Below are positions 30,813 through 41,800 of a stretch of 64,000 bases of DNA, piece after piece (the first letter of the stretch is position 1; every line of letters starts with the position of its first letter). Origin of the DNA: Bimuria novae-zelandiae CBS 107.79 (taxonomy: Eukaryota; Ascomycota; Dothideomycetes; Pleosporales; Didymosphaeriaceae). Below the pieces are notes generated by a model that saw only the letters and a list, made by a program, of their open reading frames with translations, searched no databases and was not told the origin of the DNA. Made by a program: the position numbers and the translations under genes. The stretch spans positions 62,001 to 126,000 of the forward strand of contig ML976779.1 of the NCBI GenBank assembly GCA_010015655.1, given 5' to 3'.

Positions 30813-32335
30813 ATGGATATGGACGTGGACATGCAAGAGATGTCTGGAAGGGAGCGCGAGTACGCGAATTATTTGCCGGACGAGCTGTTGTTGCAGGTGC
30901 TGGATTGTCTGCCGAGGAGCGAGGAGAGTCAGGTTGCGCTGGCGAAGTTCGTGCTGGTGTCGAGGTAAGTGACTGAGTGAAGGACACGAAGAGTTGGGAT
31001 ACTTTGGCGGTTGGAGACGCGGCATGTTGCCCCAGGATGGACATTGCAGAGGCGGAAGTAAGAGGTAGATGAGGTGGCGCTGGTCATCTCGGTCTCTCAC
31101 TACAGGTCTTCATCGTACAAACGTTGGCGCTCTACCACCGGACTCGCAATTGCTATATAACTAGAGTAGTGACTTATGACTGACCAGTGTATAGGCAATG
31201 GTATGCCGTCGGCATCGGACGCCTCTACGCGCACCCTTTCCTCGTAGGCCAGCGCTACACCAACTTCGTCCGCACAATCTGCCCCTCCGTCATCCCACGC
31301 ATCAAACGCTCCGAGCTCGCCGGCCTCGTCAAATCCCTCGATCTAAGCCGAATCGTGCACCAAGGCGCAAAGTCCACCACAGCGCGCCTCCTCGGCCGCA
31401 CAAAGAACAACCTCGAGCTCTTCGTCGCGCCCCAAGCCTCCTTCGCCATAAACTGCTGGGCCGCCCTGTCCAAATGCACAGCCCTCAAAGTGCTCGACCT
31501 CGGGCTCGTCAGCGAAGCCATATCCTACCAAAGCCTCAACCAAACCCTACGCCAGCTCGGCGAACTAAAGGCGCTCTACATGCCACGGTGCAGCACGGAA
31601 TTCGGCGCGGGGCCCGAGCTATTGACTACACGTCTCCACTGGCCGCCTTCCCTGCAGCATCTCACCATGTCGGGCTCCATCAACGGCCGCTTCCTCTGGC
31701 AAATGGTGCGGCAACCCGAAACCTTCCCATCGACCCTGTCCTCCGTAGCCCTCCTGCACTCCCCAGGCCTCGACGCCGCAGGCGCAAAGTCGCTCCTGCT
31801 CAACCTCGCCGACCGCCTCACCGTCGTCGAACTGCGCGACCTCCCCGCCGTCAAGCAAGGCAAATTCAACAACGTGCTAGCCTGGCTGCCGCACCTGCGC
31901 GAACTCACCGTCGCGATCGACTACATCGACGAGGACTTTGGACGGCGCCCGGATGAGTGGACCGCCGAGTCGCACTGGCATCTCGCGAAACGGCTAGAGA
32001 GCCTCACGCTGGTTACGTGCGGCCTGCACGATTTCGATCCGCGCCGCGCGTTTAACCTCGTCGACGTGTGGGACTTGATAGATACGCGGTTCCTGGGGAG
32101 GCTGCGCAAGCTACGCGCTGCTAAGAGCACGGGGTGGGACCGCGCGAATGAGGGGGACGAGTGGACGACAGTGAAGCTGCTGTTGGAAGCGCTGGATAAG
32201 GAGAATTGGGAGCGGAGGAGGTGGCATTATGAGGGGCTTACGGGCGTCCCCGCGGAGATGAAGTATGAGGAGTGGTTGGAGACGGCGGAGGGGTGGCGGG
32301 GGAGGCCGCGGGCGGTCATGTTGAGGAATGTGTGA
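30813..32335 (+). CDS. F-box protein with LRR-like body
   Basis: Two exons (30813-30964, 31195-32335), 430 residues; the first intron is 230 bp (GTAAGT..TATAG), unusually long for this window. The N-terminus is acidic/Met-rich (MDMDVDMQEMSG) and is followed by an F-box: YLPDELLLQVLDCLPRSEESQVALAKFVLVSRQWYAVG..LY, with the typical LP.ELL..I/VL and L..C/S..W pattern. The rest has repeated Leu-rich strands (LKVLDLGLVSE, LKALYMPRCS, LQHLTMSGSI, LTVVELRDLP, LRELTVAIDYID, LESLTLVTCGL), the layout of F-box/LRR substrate adaptors of SCF ubiquitin ligases. Substrate unknown. Confidence 0.82.
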
Positions 32336-32766
32336 CTAGATGGGGAGATTAGGAGTGATGGGTCGGTGGTGTTTTGAGTGGTTTGTATAGTATGGTCCAG
32401 GGTTTGGGGTTTCTACGTTGCATGAGCCTGGGTGGGCTGTGCGCTGGTTGATACGAGGTTCCCGAGTGTTCGGGCTGGATGTAGTGTGAGTACGCATGAC
32501 TGAATGATTACGACGATTGGGACATCACACCACCTCTCTCCAAATTCTGTGAAAACAGACAAGAGTCTCATAGCCACAGGTGGCCCATGAATATCCATCC
32601 TTCCGTCTATCTATACTCTCCCCTCCCCTTTCCCCATCCCCCATTCCGTCATAAAACCCGAACCTCCCAACCCCATCTATCCTACGCATCCATGCAAATG
32701 AAATCGCTCATTATTTTCGTGCCTGAACAACCAGTCATCCACACATCGCACTCATCGTGTCTGCGC
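32336..32766. other. Intergenic between convergent genes
   Basis: Holds the 3' ends of the F-box gene and SSZ1. Nothing else seen. Confidence 0.45.
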
Positions 32767-34643
32767 CTAAGCACTCCCATTCGCCGCCTTCCCGCCCGCT
32801 ATTATCCCCCTCACACCACCCTTCCCGCCCACTTCCCGATAGATAGCATTAACACCCAGATCCGCGCCAATGTTAATTTGCACCTCTACCTTGCCGCCCT
32901 TCTTGACGCCGCGGATGGCCGCTTCAGAAAGCACATTGTTGATCTTCCACGTCTTCTCGCGGATCTCCTCTTCATCTTCCTCACTGTCGTCGTCATCGCT
33001 GTCGTCGTCATCTTCGTCGTCCTCGGCTTTCTCTTTCTTGGGCTTGGGCTCCGGCTTCGTGATTTTGATGTGGCGCGCGCCTTCTGCGAGCTTGATAAGG
33101 ACGTCGCCGCCCTCGCGGGGAGTCGCGATGATGGCGGTCCGCCGCACGGGCAGGGGGGTCTCGGCGTCGACGATGGCATGGAAGACGCCGGTGGACTCAT
33201 CGCCCGAGATGCAGAGGACACCGACGGCGTGTGAGAGGTGCGGGGTGACCGTGACCATGGGGTGGGTGCTCTGCTCAATGTCCCCGAGTTCGAATTCCTG
33301 GATCAGGCTGGCCTGGATGGCGGCGCCGCGGACGGGGAGCTCCGACGGGTTGATGGCGGTCGGGGTGGTAGAGGGCGCGAGGACGGTGGTCGTCTCGGGG
33401 AAGGCGTTTGTGATGGTGGAGGCGACCTTGGGCGTGTGCGCGTTGCCACCGGCGAGGATGACTTCGGTCACGTCGAGGGGGTCGAGCTGTGCCTTTTCGA
33501 CGGCGTGGAGCACAAGGCGCGAGAATGCGGAGAAGAGCTTGCCGCCGAGGAGGTCGTACCGCGTGCGGTTGATGGTGGCGGTGTAATCGATGCCGCCGAC
33601 CAGGCTCTCAACGGAGAAGTTTGCGCTCGTGCCTATTGAGAGGGCCTTCTTGACGGACTCGCACTCGAGCTTGAGCTTGGCCAGACCGCGGGCGTCTTCT
33701 CTTGGGTCGCCGGCCGACTTGTGCTTCTTGAGGAACTCCTTGGCGAAGTAGTCAATCAGGACCTGGTCGAGCTTCAGGCCGGTGACCTCGTAGTCGTGCA
33801 GGGCAGCGAGGATGGTGTAGATGCCGCCGCGAGAAGCCACGACAGCGACGTCGGAGCGAGTGCCACCAAGATCTGCCACCACGATGATCTTGTCCGCCAA
33901 CTTCGCTTCAGGACGAGCGTCGTATGCCAGCACAGCAGCCACGGGCTCGTTGATGAACTGAAGCACCTCGATGCCCGCTTCTTTCGCAGCCTTGTTCAAC
34001 GCCTCCTTCTGGACGTCGGAGAAGTTGGTCGGGACGGTGATAACGGCGGAGTTGACCTCCTTTCCGAGATAGTAGGTTGCCGAGTTTCGTAACCTTTTCA
34101 GATGCCGGGTTGTGATTTCGCTGACGGTGACCTCGTTCACCTTGTCTTCTGCGGTGTCCTTGACCTTGAACGCGATGGTAGAATCCTTCTCGATGGGGTG
34201 CGCGGACTCGTGGCAGGGACTGGCGTCTATCGCCTTGAACCTGCGTGTTGTCAACAAACCGCAAAAATCACATGTGCGGATTATACACACTCTTTGCCCA
34301 AAAAGTCCCTAAAGTATGCAACCGTGTTCTTCGCATTGCGCACAAATTGTGACTTGGCCTGCCCTCCGTGTAGCTCCTCACCCTCTATGTATGAAAGTAT
34401 CGAGGGGATCTGTCGGTCTAGTCGCGGTTGTTAGTGCAGCCTCGCAAGGCTGTGGAAGCGGTTACCCACCTCCGTCCTCGTTGGCGATGACTTCGGCTTT
34501 TCCTTCCTATGATCTTGTCAGAAGATTCCCGCGGACCCTTTTTGTTGTAAACTTACCCCGGTAGTAAACCCAATCGAGCTGTACGAATTTCCAAAGGAAA
34601 TACCGATTGCGACCCGCTGAGCGGGGTCATTTTCTGCGCTCAT
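32767..34643 (-). CDS. SSZ1: Ssz1, atypical Hsp70 of the ribosome-associated complex
   Basis: Ssz1 pairs with the J-protein zuotin (RAC) at the ribosome exit tunnel and helps Ssb-type Hsp70 fold new chains. Four exons (34643-34557, 34506-34470, 34417-34291, 34240-32767) with three introns of 50-52 bp, 574 residues. Hsp70 ATPase-fold signatures: GISFGNSYSSIGF near the N-terminus, NEDGDRQIPSILSYIEGEELHGGQAK, NAVITVPTNFS-type block (SAVITVPTNFSDVQKEAL), VVADLGGTRSDVAVV, and VILAGGNAHTPKV. The substrate-binding part is short, ending in an acidic run (DDDDSDDDDSEEDEEE) and a lysine/glycine-rich tail, as in Ssz1 and unlike ordinary Hsp70. The protein's start is the first ATG of exon 1 (MSAENDPAQRVAIG). 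It shares a 251-bp divergent promoter with RRP40. Confidence 0.93.
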
Positions 34644-34894
34644 GGCGAATATCTACTTTTCCGACAACTGCGACTATGCAAGCGCGCCGTCCAGGTATCA
34701 GAGAGAAGAGAAGAGGAAGGCAGAAAAAGAAGTCGCTTACACCAAGTCTGTGAAGTTGGCGAGCCAGAAAATGCTCGAAAATTGATTCGGTCCCGCCGCT
34801 AGAAAACGTCGCGATCTCTTGGCGCCAAGCACATACCTCACGTTCTCCAATTGTTGTCTCTAACTTGACGCATTTTGTACCAGCGTGCGGGAAT
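34644..34894. promoter_or_regulatory. Shared divergent promoter SSZ1 / RRP40
   Basis: Only 251 bp separate the two start codons, so promoters of a ribosome chaperone and an RNA exosome subunit overlap. No specific factor motif is claimed. Confidence 0.45.
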
Positions 34895-35727
34895 ATGGCT
34901 ACCGAAACAATGGTCGTCCTCCCGGGCGATGAGGTCCCTCAGGACGCGTTACCAACCCCGACGGGCAAGAAGAAGCACCTCACGCTGGGCCCCGGCTTGC
35001 GACACATCCCGCCGAACACGGTCGCGACCACAATTGCGGGCGCTCTGGTAACCGACAACAAGAAAGCCGCCGCCTGGATCGAGTCCAACAGCGGTCGCGT
35101 GAGTCCTCCCATCCTACATGCCCTCCCACTACCATCGAGTGCAATTCCCATCCCGCCATCCACCCCTCCATTCCACCTCTACTCACATTATTCATGAGAC
35201 AGTACCTCGCCACAGCCGGCGACCTCGTCATCGCAACCGTCGAAAAATCCGCCGCCGAAGCCTTCTCCTGCACCATCACCCCTCACACCCCGCCCGCCTC
35301 CCTCCCCCACCTCGCCTTCGAAGGCGCCACCAAGAAAACCCGGCCACAACTCTCCCCCAACTCCCTCGTCTACGCGCGCATCGCCTCGGCCACAAAAGAC
35401 TTCGCGCCCGAACTAACCTGCGTGGACCCGTCCACGGGAAAGAGTGAGGGCCTGGGCCCGATCAAGGGCGGCATGGTGTTCAAAATCAGCCTGGGCATGG
35501 CGCGCAGGCTGCTCGCAGGGTCGAAGGGTGGCGTCGCGGTGCTGCAGTTTCTGGGCGAGAAGATGGGGTTTGAGATTACGGTGGGGCGGAACGGGGTGCT
35601 TGTTGTGGATGGGGGGAGCGTGAAGGCGACGCTGGCGATTGGGAGGGCGGTGCAGGAGGTGGATGAGCAGGCGCTCGGGGAGAAGGCGCAGAGGAAGTTG
35701 GCGGAGAGGGTGTTGAAGAATGTATGA
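34895..35727 (+). CDS. RRP40: RNA exosome cap subunit Rrp40
   Basis: Rrp40 is one of three S1/KH cap proteins that guide RNA into the exosome for 3'-5' processing and decay. Two exons (34895-35098, 35203-35727) with a 104-bp intron (GTGAGT..GACAG), 242 residues. Features: N-terminal strand region LTLGPGLRHIPPNTVATTIAGALV, then the S1 region (YLATAGDLVIATVEKSAAEAFSCTI..LAFEGATKKTRPQLSPNSLVYARIASATKDFAPELTCVD), and the KH part with GLGPIKGGMVFKISLGMARRLL, a strong family signature, and IGRNG-like VGRNGVLVVDGG. Length matches yeast Rrp40. Confidence 0.92.
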
Positions 35728-36381
35728 GAGGTCGTTTGGAGACTATGGCGCACCAGCGACATCTGTAATGGATGCGACATGGGGCTTAGACCACAAACGG
35801 GGAGGATGGCGACGATGTGGCTCGCCCCACGCGCACTCCCGGACAATCGTCCGCGGAAGATCTCGGCTTTGCGCTTACCTGTGAAGATTCGTCTCGTTTA
35901 GGAGGCGCATCTATGGTTTGCAGTCGGCCGCCTTCCAGTCTGGAAAGCGCTCCGGACTCGCCACCACAGCCCCAGGCCCGAGAAGAGGGTCGGAGCTGAA
36001 ATATGAAGTCTAGTAGCTGGATAGCCACACGGGAAACCGGAAACGTTCGGTATCTGCATGTAAAGACACTACCCTGCCTGTCAAAAATCATCGTCTGGGA
36101 ATCTACCAATGGCCAGAAGCGACAGGCCAAAGCCGCCGCTTTACCACGAGCCGATTTGAAACATGCACCATCACTGTGGAGAGATGTTGTCGGTGTTATA
36201 GAGTTTTGGTGTAGCAGCCCTCCGTTAGAACCCAGGTCACGTTATGGGAATTCATTTCGATTCCAAACTATCGTGACACAAGCCTAGCTTTCCGTACCTA
36301 TCATGCTCCAGCCAAAACTTCAAATCACATACCTTCCGCATTTGTACCGACCACTTCGCGGTACCTACTTCATATTTACTT
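35728..36381. other. Intergenic between convergent genes
   Basis: 3' flanks of RRP40 and the aspartyl-tRNA synthetase gene. Frames of 60-114 codons overlap on both strands without family match. Confidence 0.45.
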
Positions 36382-38082
36382 CTACGGCGTCACGCGCTGG
36401 GGATCGCGCGGGAACAAACTGCACATCCTGATATTAGGCAGACCCAGCCAGAATTGCACAATGCGCTCGAGACCAAAACCCCCGCCTCCATGCGGCGGAG
36501 CACCGTACCTGAAGCTATCGACGTACTCCTTAGTTCCCGCGCCGTTGGGATCGATCGGCGGGTCATGTTCGCGCATCATCTTCGCCAGCAGCTCTGCATC
36601 ATGGATACGCTGCGCGCCCGAGCAAATCTCCTGCCCGCGCATAAACAGGTCATACGAGTTGGACAGCTTGGGGTCCAGCGGGGAGGGCATCGTGTACGCC
36701 GGGCGAATGGCGAGCGGGAACTGATCCAGCACGTAGAAATCGGAGCCGTACTTCTCGAGCACGAGACGCCCGAGGTGCTTCTCCTGCGGCGTGGTGAGGT
36801 CGTCGTAGTCGCCGAGCTCCTCGCCAGCCTCGCGCAGCATCTTGATGCCCTCCTGGAAGGGGATGCGGGGCACCTCTCCGCTCTTGGGCAGTTTGAAGGA
36901 CTCGACGTGGTAGACGGAGCGGACCAGTTCGGTCTCCTCTTTGAACCGCTTGTTCAGCTCGTTGAAGATGAAGAGCATGAGGTCCTCGAGCACGCTCATG
37001 ACCTCGTGATAGTGCTCTTGGAACTCCATTTCTAGATCGAGACCGGTGAATTCGGTCAAGTGGCGGGCGGTATTGCTGTTCTCGGCACGGAAGACGGGGC
37101 CGATTTCCATGACGCGCGGGAAGCGCGAGGTGATTAGCATCTGCTTGTAGAATTGCGGTGATTGTGCAAGGTAGGCGGAGCGGTCGAAGTACTTCAGTTC
37201 GAAGACGTTGGCACCGCCTTCCGAGGCAGCGCCGAGGATCTTGGGCGTCTGGAACAGCTTGAACTTCCGCTTCCAGAGGAATTCTAGGAAGAGCTGACAG
37301 ACACCGTCCTTGATGTCGAAGATGGCGTGATTAATTTTCGCGCGAAGGTCGAGGGTGCGGTTGTTTAGACGGGTGTTTAATGATACAAGTGGTCGTCCAT
37401 CGGCCTCTGCCTTCTCTTCTTCGCCTTCAGTGGGAAGCGGGCGTTCTGCATCGTCGACCTGGAGAGGTAGGGGTACCTCTGCCTTCGCTTCGACGAAGAG
37501 TTTGAGGATGTGGATCTCGAAGTCCTGGATCGTAGCGCTCTTGATTGGCTCCGGCGCCTTCTTGACGAGTCCGGTGACGGCAAGGGTGCTCTCTGTGCTG
37601 ACAGTGCCGCAGAACTTGACCATCTGCTTGCTCAGCTTGTCACTCGCGGCGACGACAGCCTGCACTGTGTTCGAACCCTGGCGCAAATTGAGAAAGGCAA
37701 GCTTCGCAGATTGGGAGCGGGCATTTTCGACCCAACATCTGAACGTGACCTCCTTTCCCTCGTGTTCTGCGATGGTGGAAAGATCGACGCGATCCGTATT
37801 CGTCGGCTTGAAGTCCTTGGAGCCGGTGAGGGGCAGCTCGCCATAATTGTCCTTGGAGATATCCTCGGAATCGGCAGCCTCCTTCTTCTGGCGCTCTGCG
37901 AGCTCGCGGGCTTTGGCAGCGGCCTTCTTCTCGGCCTGCCTTGAGTCAGTAGAAGTTCAGGGCGCAGGTAATAATAAGTGGCCGACACCGACCTTCTCCT
38001 TTTCTTTCTGGGCCTTCTTCAAGGCGTTTTTCGAGGGCTCTGCCGGCGCAGCAGCTGCGGGCGCGTTGCTCTCTTCCGCCAT
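36382..38082 (-). CDS. DPS1: Cytosolic aspartyl-tRNA synthetase
   Basis: Charges tRNA-Asp in the cytosol. Two exons (38082-37993, 37935-36382) with a 57-bp intron, 547 residues, close to yeast Dps1. The first exon encodes an Ala/Lys-rich extension (MAEESNAPAAAAPAEPSKNALKKAQKEKEK) continuing as AEKKAAAKARELAERQKK, the tRNA-binding basic helix typical of eukaryotic AspRS. An OB-fold anticodon domain follows (VTFRCWVENARSQSAKLAFLNLRQ..). Class II catalytic motifs are clear: motif 1 region with QSPQFYKQMLITSRFPRVMEIGPVFRAE, motif 2 FRAENSNTARHLTEFTGLDLEME, motif 3 GGGGFGLERIVQFWLGLPNIR. A small inverted-repeat transposon lies 55 bp upstream of the ATG. Confidence 0.94.
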
Positions 38083-38137
38083 GGTCAGTTGGGTGTGGAT
38101 TGAGTCAGGACGCGAGCTGCAGTATGAATTTCAAGTA

Positions 38138-38369
38138 CGAGGAGCTCGTTTTTATTGAGGACCGCGCCAAGGATTTTTCAATGTAACAGTGCTACATTAC
38201 AATAGCAATATCAAATATTAATTTATAAAAATTTAAGAGCTAAAAGAGGAGATCTAGAGCTATTTTCATATATATTCAACTTTTTTTAATAATTATTTTA
38301 AAGGGTTTTAATGTTGGGATGTCAGATCGAAAATTCTTGGCATATGCCTCAAAAAAAACGAGCTCCTCG
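38138..38369. mobile_element. MITE-like element with TA target duplication
   Basis: A 232-bp AT-rich element with terminal inverted repeats at 38138-38160 and 38347-38369 that agree at 22 of 23 positions (both start CGAGGAGCTCGTTTTT), extending imperfectly to about 45 bp (GCCAAGGATTTTT against GCCAAGAATTTTC). It is flanked by TA on each side (38136-38137, 38370-38371), the target of Tc1/mariner transposases. It has no reading frame of note, so it depended on a transposase elsewhere. The near-perfect ends suggest fairly recent insertion. It is in the promoter/leader of the AspRS gene. Confidence 0.85.
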
Positions 38370-38888
38370 TAGTATGGTGGGGCAGCTTTTCAACCCCGCC
38401 AACGCGTCACTAGCGCCCTTGCGCCCTCCTACAGTCACAGTAAAGACTTGAGCAGCGCACGAGAGCCCTTCTTGACTCACTCAGGACTGTAAGGGTGCTT
38501 GCAGTCATTTGATATTGTCAGCCCCTTTGTTACTCAGCCTGGGGTAACACAGGATACTCAGGCTTGCTTGCAAAGAGCCATCGACTAGCATAGATATATG
38601 CTCATTATCGTCGTCCGTCGACACCTTCCCTACCAGTGACCGCAAAAAATCATACACGCTGCCGAGGCAGACCATCGGCCAGAGCGCTCTCATGAATGCC
38701 CATGCCATACATGCACTGTCGAGTCGACCCAGGCGCCATTATATCCATGCCAACCAAACGCTATGCCGTAAAACATTATGAAACGAAAGTAAAATGCTCG
38801 ACCAGGCTCGAGCCTAAAAATTTGCAAATCCGCAAATCAAAGACTGGGTAGACGTACCTTCAAAACACTGAACACTCCCTCAAGCTGG
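38370..38888. other. Intergenic, upstream of AspRS and downstream of KOG1
   Basis: Both neighbours run leftward, so this is the distal AspRS promoter and the 3' end of KOG1. A 67-codon minus frame (38505-38708) is probably chance. Confidence 0.45.
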
Positions 38889-41800
38889 TCATGTGTTACC
38901 ATCCCAGACCTTCACTACGCTCGACGGCGTCTTGGTATGATGATGCTTCGCCACGTTGCAAGTATGGATGCTGACGAAGTTACTGTGGCTCGCGCTTGCG
39001 GCAATCATCAAACGGTGCGGATGAAAAGCCGTTCCCGTCACAGGCTGACTACGGTCGCGAAGAAAGCCAGAGTATGGCTCCCATTGACTCACGGGCTTTC
39101 CAGTGTTGATGTTGAAGATCTTCACTTGGTGGCGTTGCGTGCCGACCGCAAAGACGGGCGCATGCTCATGCACGCTGAGCGTTTTGAGGTGGTCGCTCGT
39201 CCCTTGGATCGTCTTGACGCTCTTGTTCATGCGGATGTCCCAGAGCTTGACTTCGCCGTCGCGGCAGCCTGAAACGAGCTCGCGTTGACCGCCGCGCTGG
39301 AGGTGCACGTTTGTTATCCACTGCTTGTGCTCTTTCCAGACCTTAACCATAGCAGTGGCAGGTTTCTGACGCTGATCGTATACACGCACGGCGCCGTCGC
39401 CAAATCCAGCGATGAAAACGTTGCCTTCGACTTGGTCCGAGGTTAGGGAGGTAATGCAGGAGCCAGACCTGGCGGGTATGTCCTTTAACGATGTTAGCTA
39501 AACCTTTTGTGAGATGAGAGTTACTTACACTTGTGCAAATCTCGGTGCCGGCATTCCACACGCGAATTACCTTCACGTCGCCGGCCACCAAGATCGAACC
39601 CCTCCCCTGCTGCCAGTCGAAAACGAGCCCAGCATTCCTATTGCTGGGAACTAGGTCGGTCAAAGCACGGAAGGCAGTGACAAGCTCTGTCTTGCCCCTC
39701 GTATCGTAGTTGCGGAAGATCTTGATCACGCCGTCTGAAGACCCAGTCATAAGAAGAGCCTGGTCGTCTTCGTTGATGAAGCGAGCCTCGGTGATTCTAG
39801 AATCTGTTGGGTTGCCATTCGAGAAGCAATTTATCCGCCGAGTTGGACCTCCCGAGTATTCGATTACGTTGATCGTGTCACGATTGTCTGTGACGACCAT
39901 ATGCTCTTCGAACTGATGGAAGCAAATCTTCATCGGCTGGCTGAGATTGTCAAAGAGCGCATGCTGATGGTTCCATTGGTGTGTGACGGCCACCTCCTTC
40001 AAAGGCTGAGTTTCGGCGATGATTTTGTCATTGCGATTTCGTCTCCAGAGTCGTCCGTTATAGTCTGTGCTGCCGGGTTCGTCGGCTTCGGTCGGCTTCA
40101 TCTGCGGCTCGCGGAAGTACTCTACGGACCAGTCGAAGATACGGCTCTTCAAGGGAAGCTGGGGCGGAACTCCCAGGCTTCGGGGCAAGAACCCCCTCGT
40201 CTTAGGCTGCTCTTCAACGCTATAACGCTCTGGGGTGTGGGGACGTGACTCCGATGCATTGTACTCATCAACCTTGGCACGACTCGGACTCTTTTGTGGA
40301 GACGTGTTGGTATCGTGGCCGGTCCAAATGGTTTTGAGTGAGGCTGCAACGCTTCCAGTCCTCCGAAGTCCACCTAGAAGAGACAGATAGCTCGCTTCCT
40401 TGGAGGGTGTTGGTGGTTGCGAGGGTTGTGGTGCGGGCTTCTCTTCGTATACTCGTCGCTGCGTGCGATTCGGTGGACTTCGACGGATAAGCTCATCATA
40501 CAGAGGTCCAACAAATTTGCCGAGGGGAGACTGAAGGAGTGCGATGAGTACATAGTCGACGACAGCACTGGCATCCCTGGCCACCTCAGGGTGAGGATCA
40601 ACTGCCATCACCATCACTTCTCTCCAGATTGCAGCATATATTGTGTTCTGCGAACAGGAACTGGAAAGAGGCGCGGCCGCTGGTTTTGCTGCACCGCCTT
40701 TCATGAAGAGGTCGTCACCGTTCCCGTTCTCCCTTGTAAAGTCATCGCTAGTGGCTTCTTCCGAGAGCTGTTCAAAAGCAGCGACCAGGAACTTGGTCTT
40801 GTACCGGAGAACGAAGGTCGAAAAGAAGATCAGCAGTTCTCTTCGGACCATGCTGTTCCCATCAGTCGTCATGACAAGTATCATTGAAGCAATCGACTCT
40901 TCAATGGCGGCAACCTGAGGTGTCACGTCTCGTATACCCAAGAAGGTAGTCAAAGCGTACAGCATCGCTGCCCGGACCTCTGATACAGGATCAAAGACAA
41001 GCTCACACAGGCGTTCATGAGCCATGCACCTAATGCCGACCCACTTGGCCTCCTCGTAATTTACCCAAAGCTTACTCAGACAGAGGCAAGACCACTGTCG
41101 TAGTAGAGGGTTCTGGAAGTCTTTGAGATGATCCAAGCAGCTCTCCACAAGTTCAGGGCTCAGAGAAGCGCGCTGGCCTTGGTTGTAGTCTTTGCAAAAC
41201 ATTGCAATGATGAAAGAGCACATTGCTCGGTGCTCGCTAGCGTTTTGGATGGGGATGCCCGAGTTCGGATTGTAGATGTTGATGAAATATTGATATCCAT
41301 TGTCTTTCAGAAGATCGGTCTGACACGATTGGTCAACTGCCAGAATGCGCGCCCAAATGAACACCATGACAGGTTTAAGCTCGTTGGCTTGCGACTGCAA
41401 TAGCTTGAGCACGTAGGGAAATATGCCGATGCTAAGCGCGAGATTGACAGCCCATGGACCGTGATCCAAGAAACTCGACAGGAGGATAAGAGCTCGCAGC
41501 CGATGGACCTGGCTGAGCAGTACCTGAAGAACGATCGGCAGTTGCTCAGGGATCTTTTGCTCTACGGCACCTTGCTGTAGATACACTTCGAACGCGGTAA
41601 GCTGCTCAGAGAAGAATTCGGAGTGTTTGTATACATGCTCCTTCTCGCCCCGAGCCTCAGCCTGCAGATCAGGTAGCTGAGCCAGGATCAGTTCGACTGC
41701 TAGGTCCCAGCTGCGCCACAAAGGATGGTCGTGCGTCTGCGGGATCTCGGGATGAGATACAGGGTGGCAGTGATATACTCTCATGATACGTTGTGCCAAG

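Noticed and set aside
32870..33639. Plus-strand frames of 133-238 codons
   Set aside because: Antisense shadows of the strongly codon-biased SSZ1 coding strand.
36454..37035. 193-codon plus-strand frame
   Set aside because: Antisense shadow of the aspartyl-tRNA synthetase gene.
37660..37690. tRNA B-box-like gttcgaaccc
   Set aside because: Lies inside the AspRS coding sequence (LRQGSNTVQ) and has no partner A box or acceptor stem.
38160..38345. RIP-degraded gene relic
   Set aside because: The AT-rich stretch is the interior of the MITE, has no coding trace, and the terminal repeats explain its borders.
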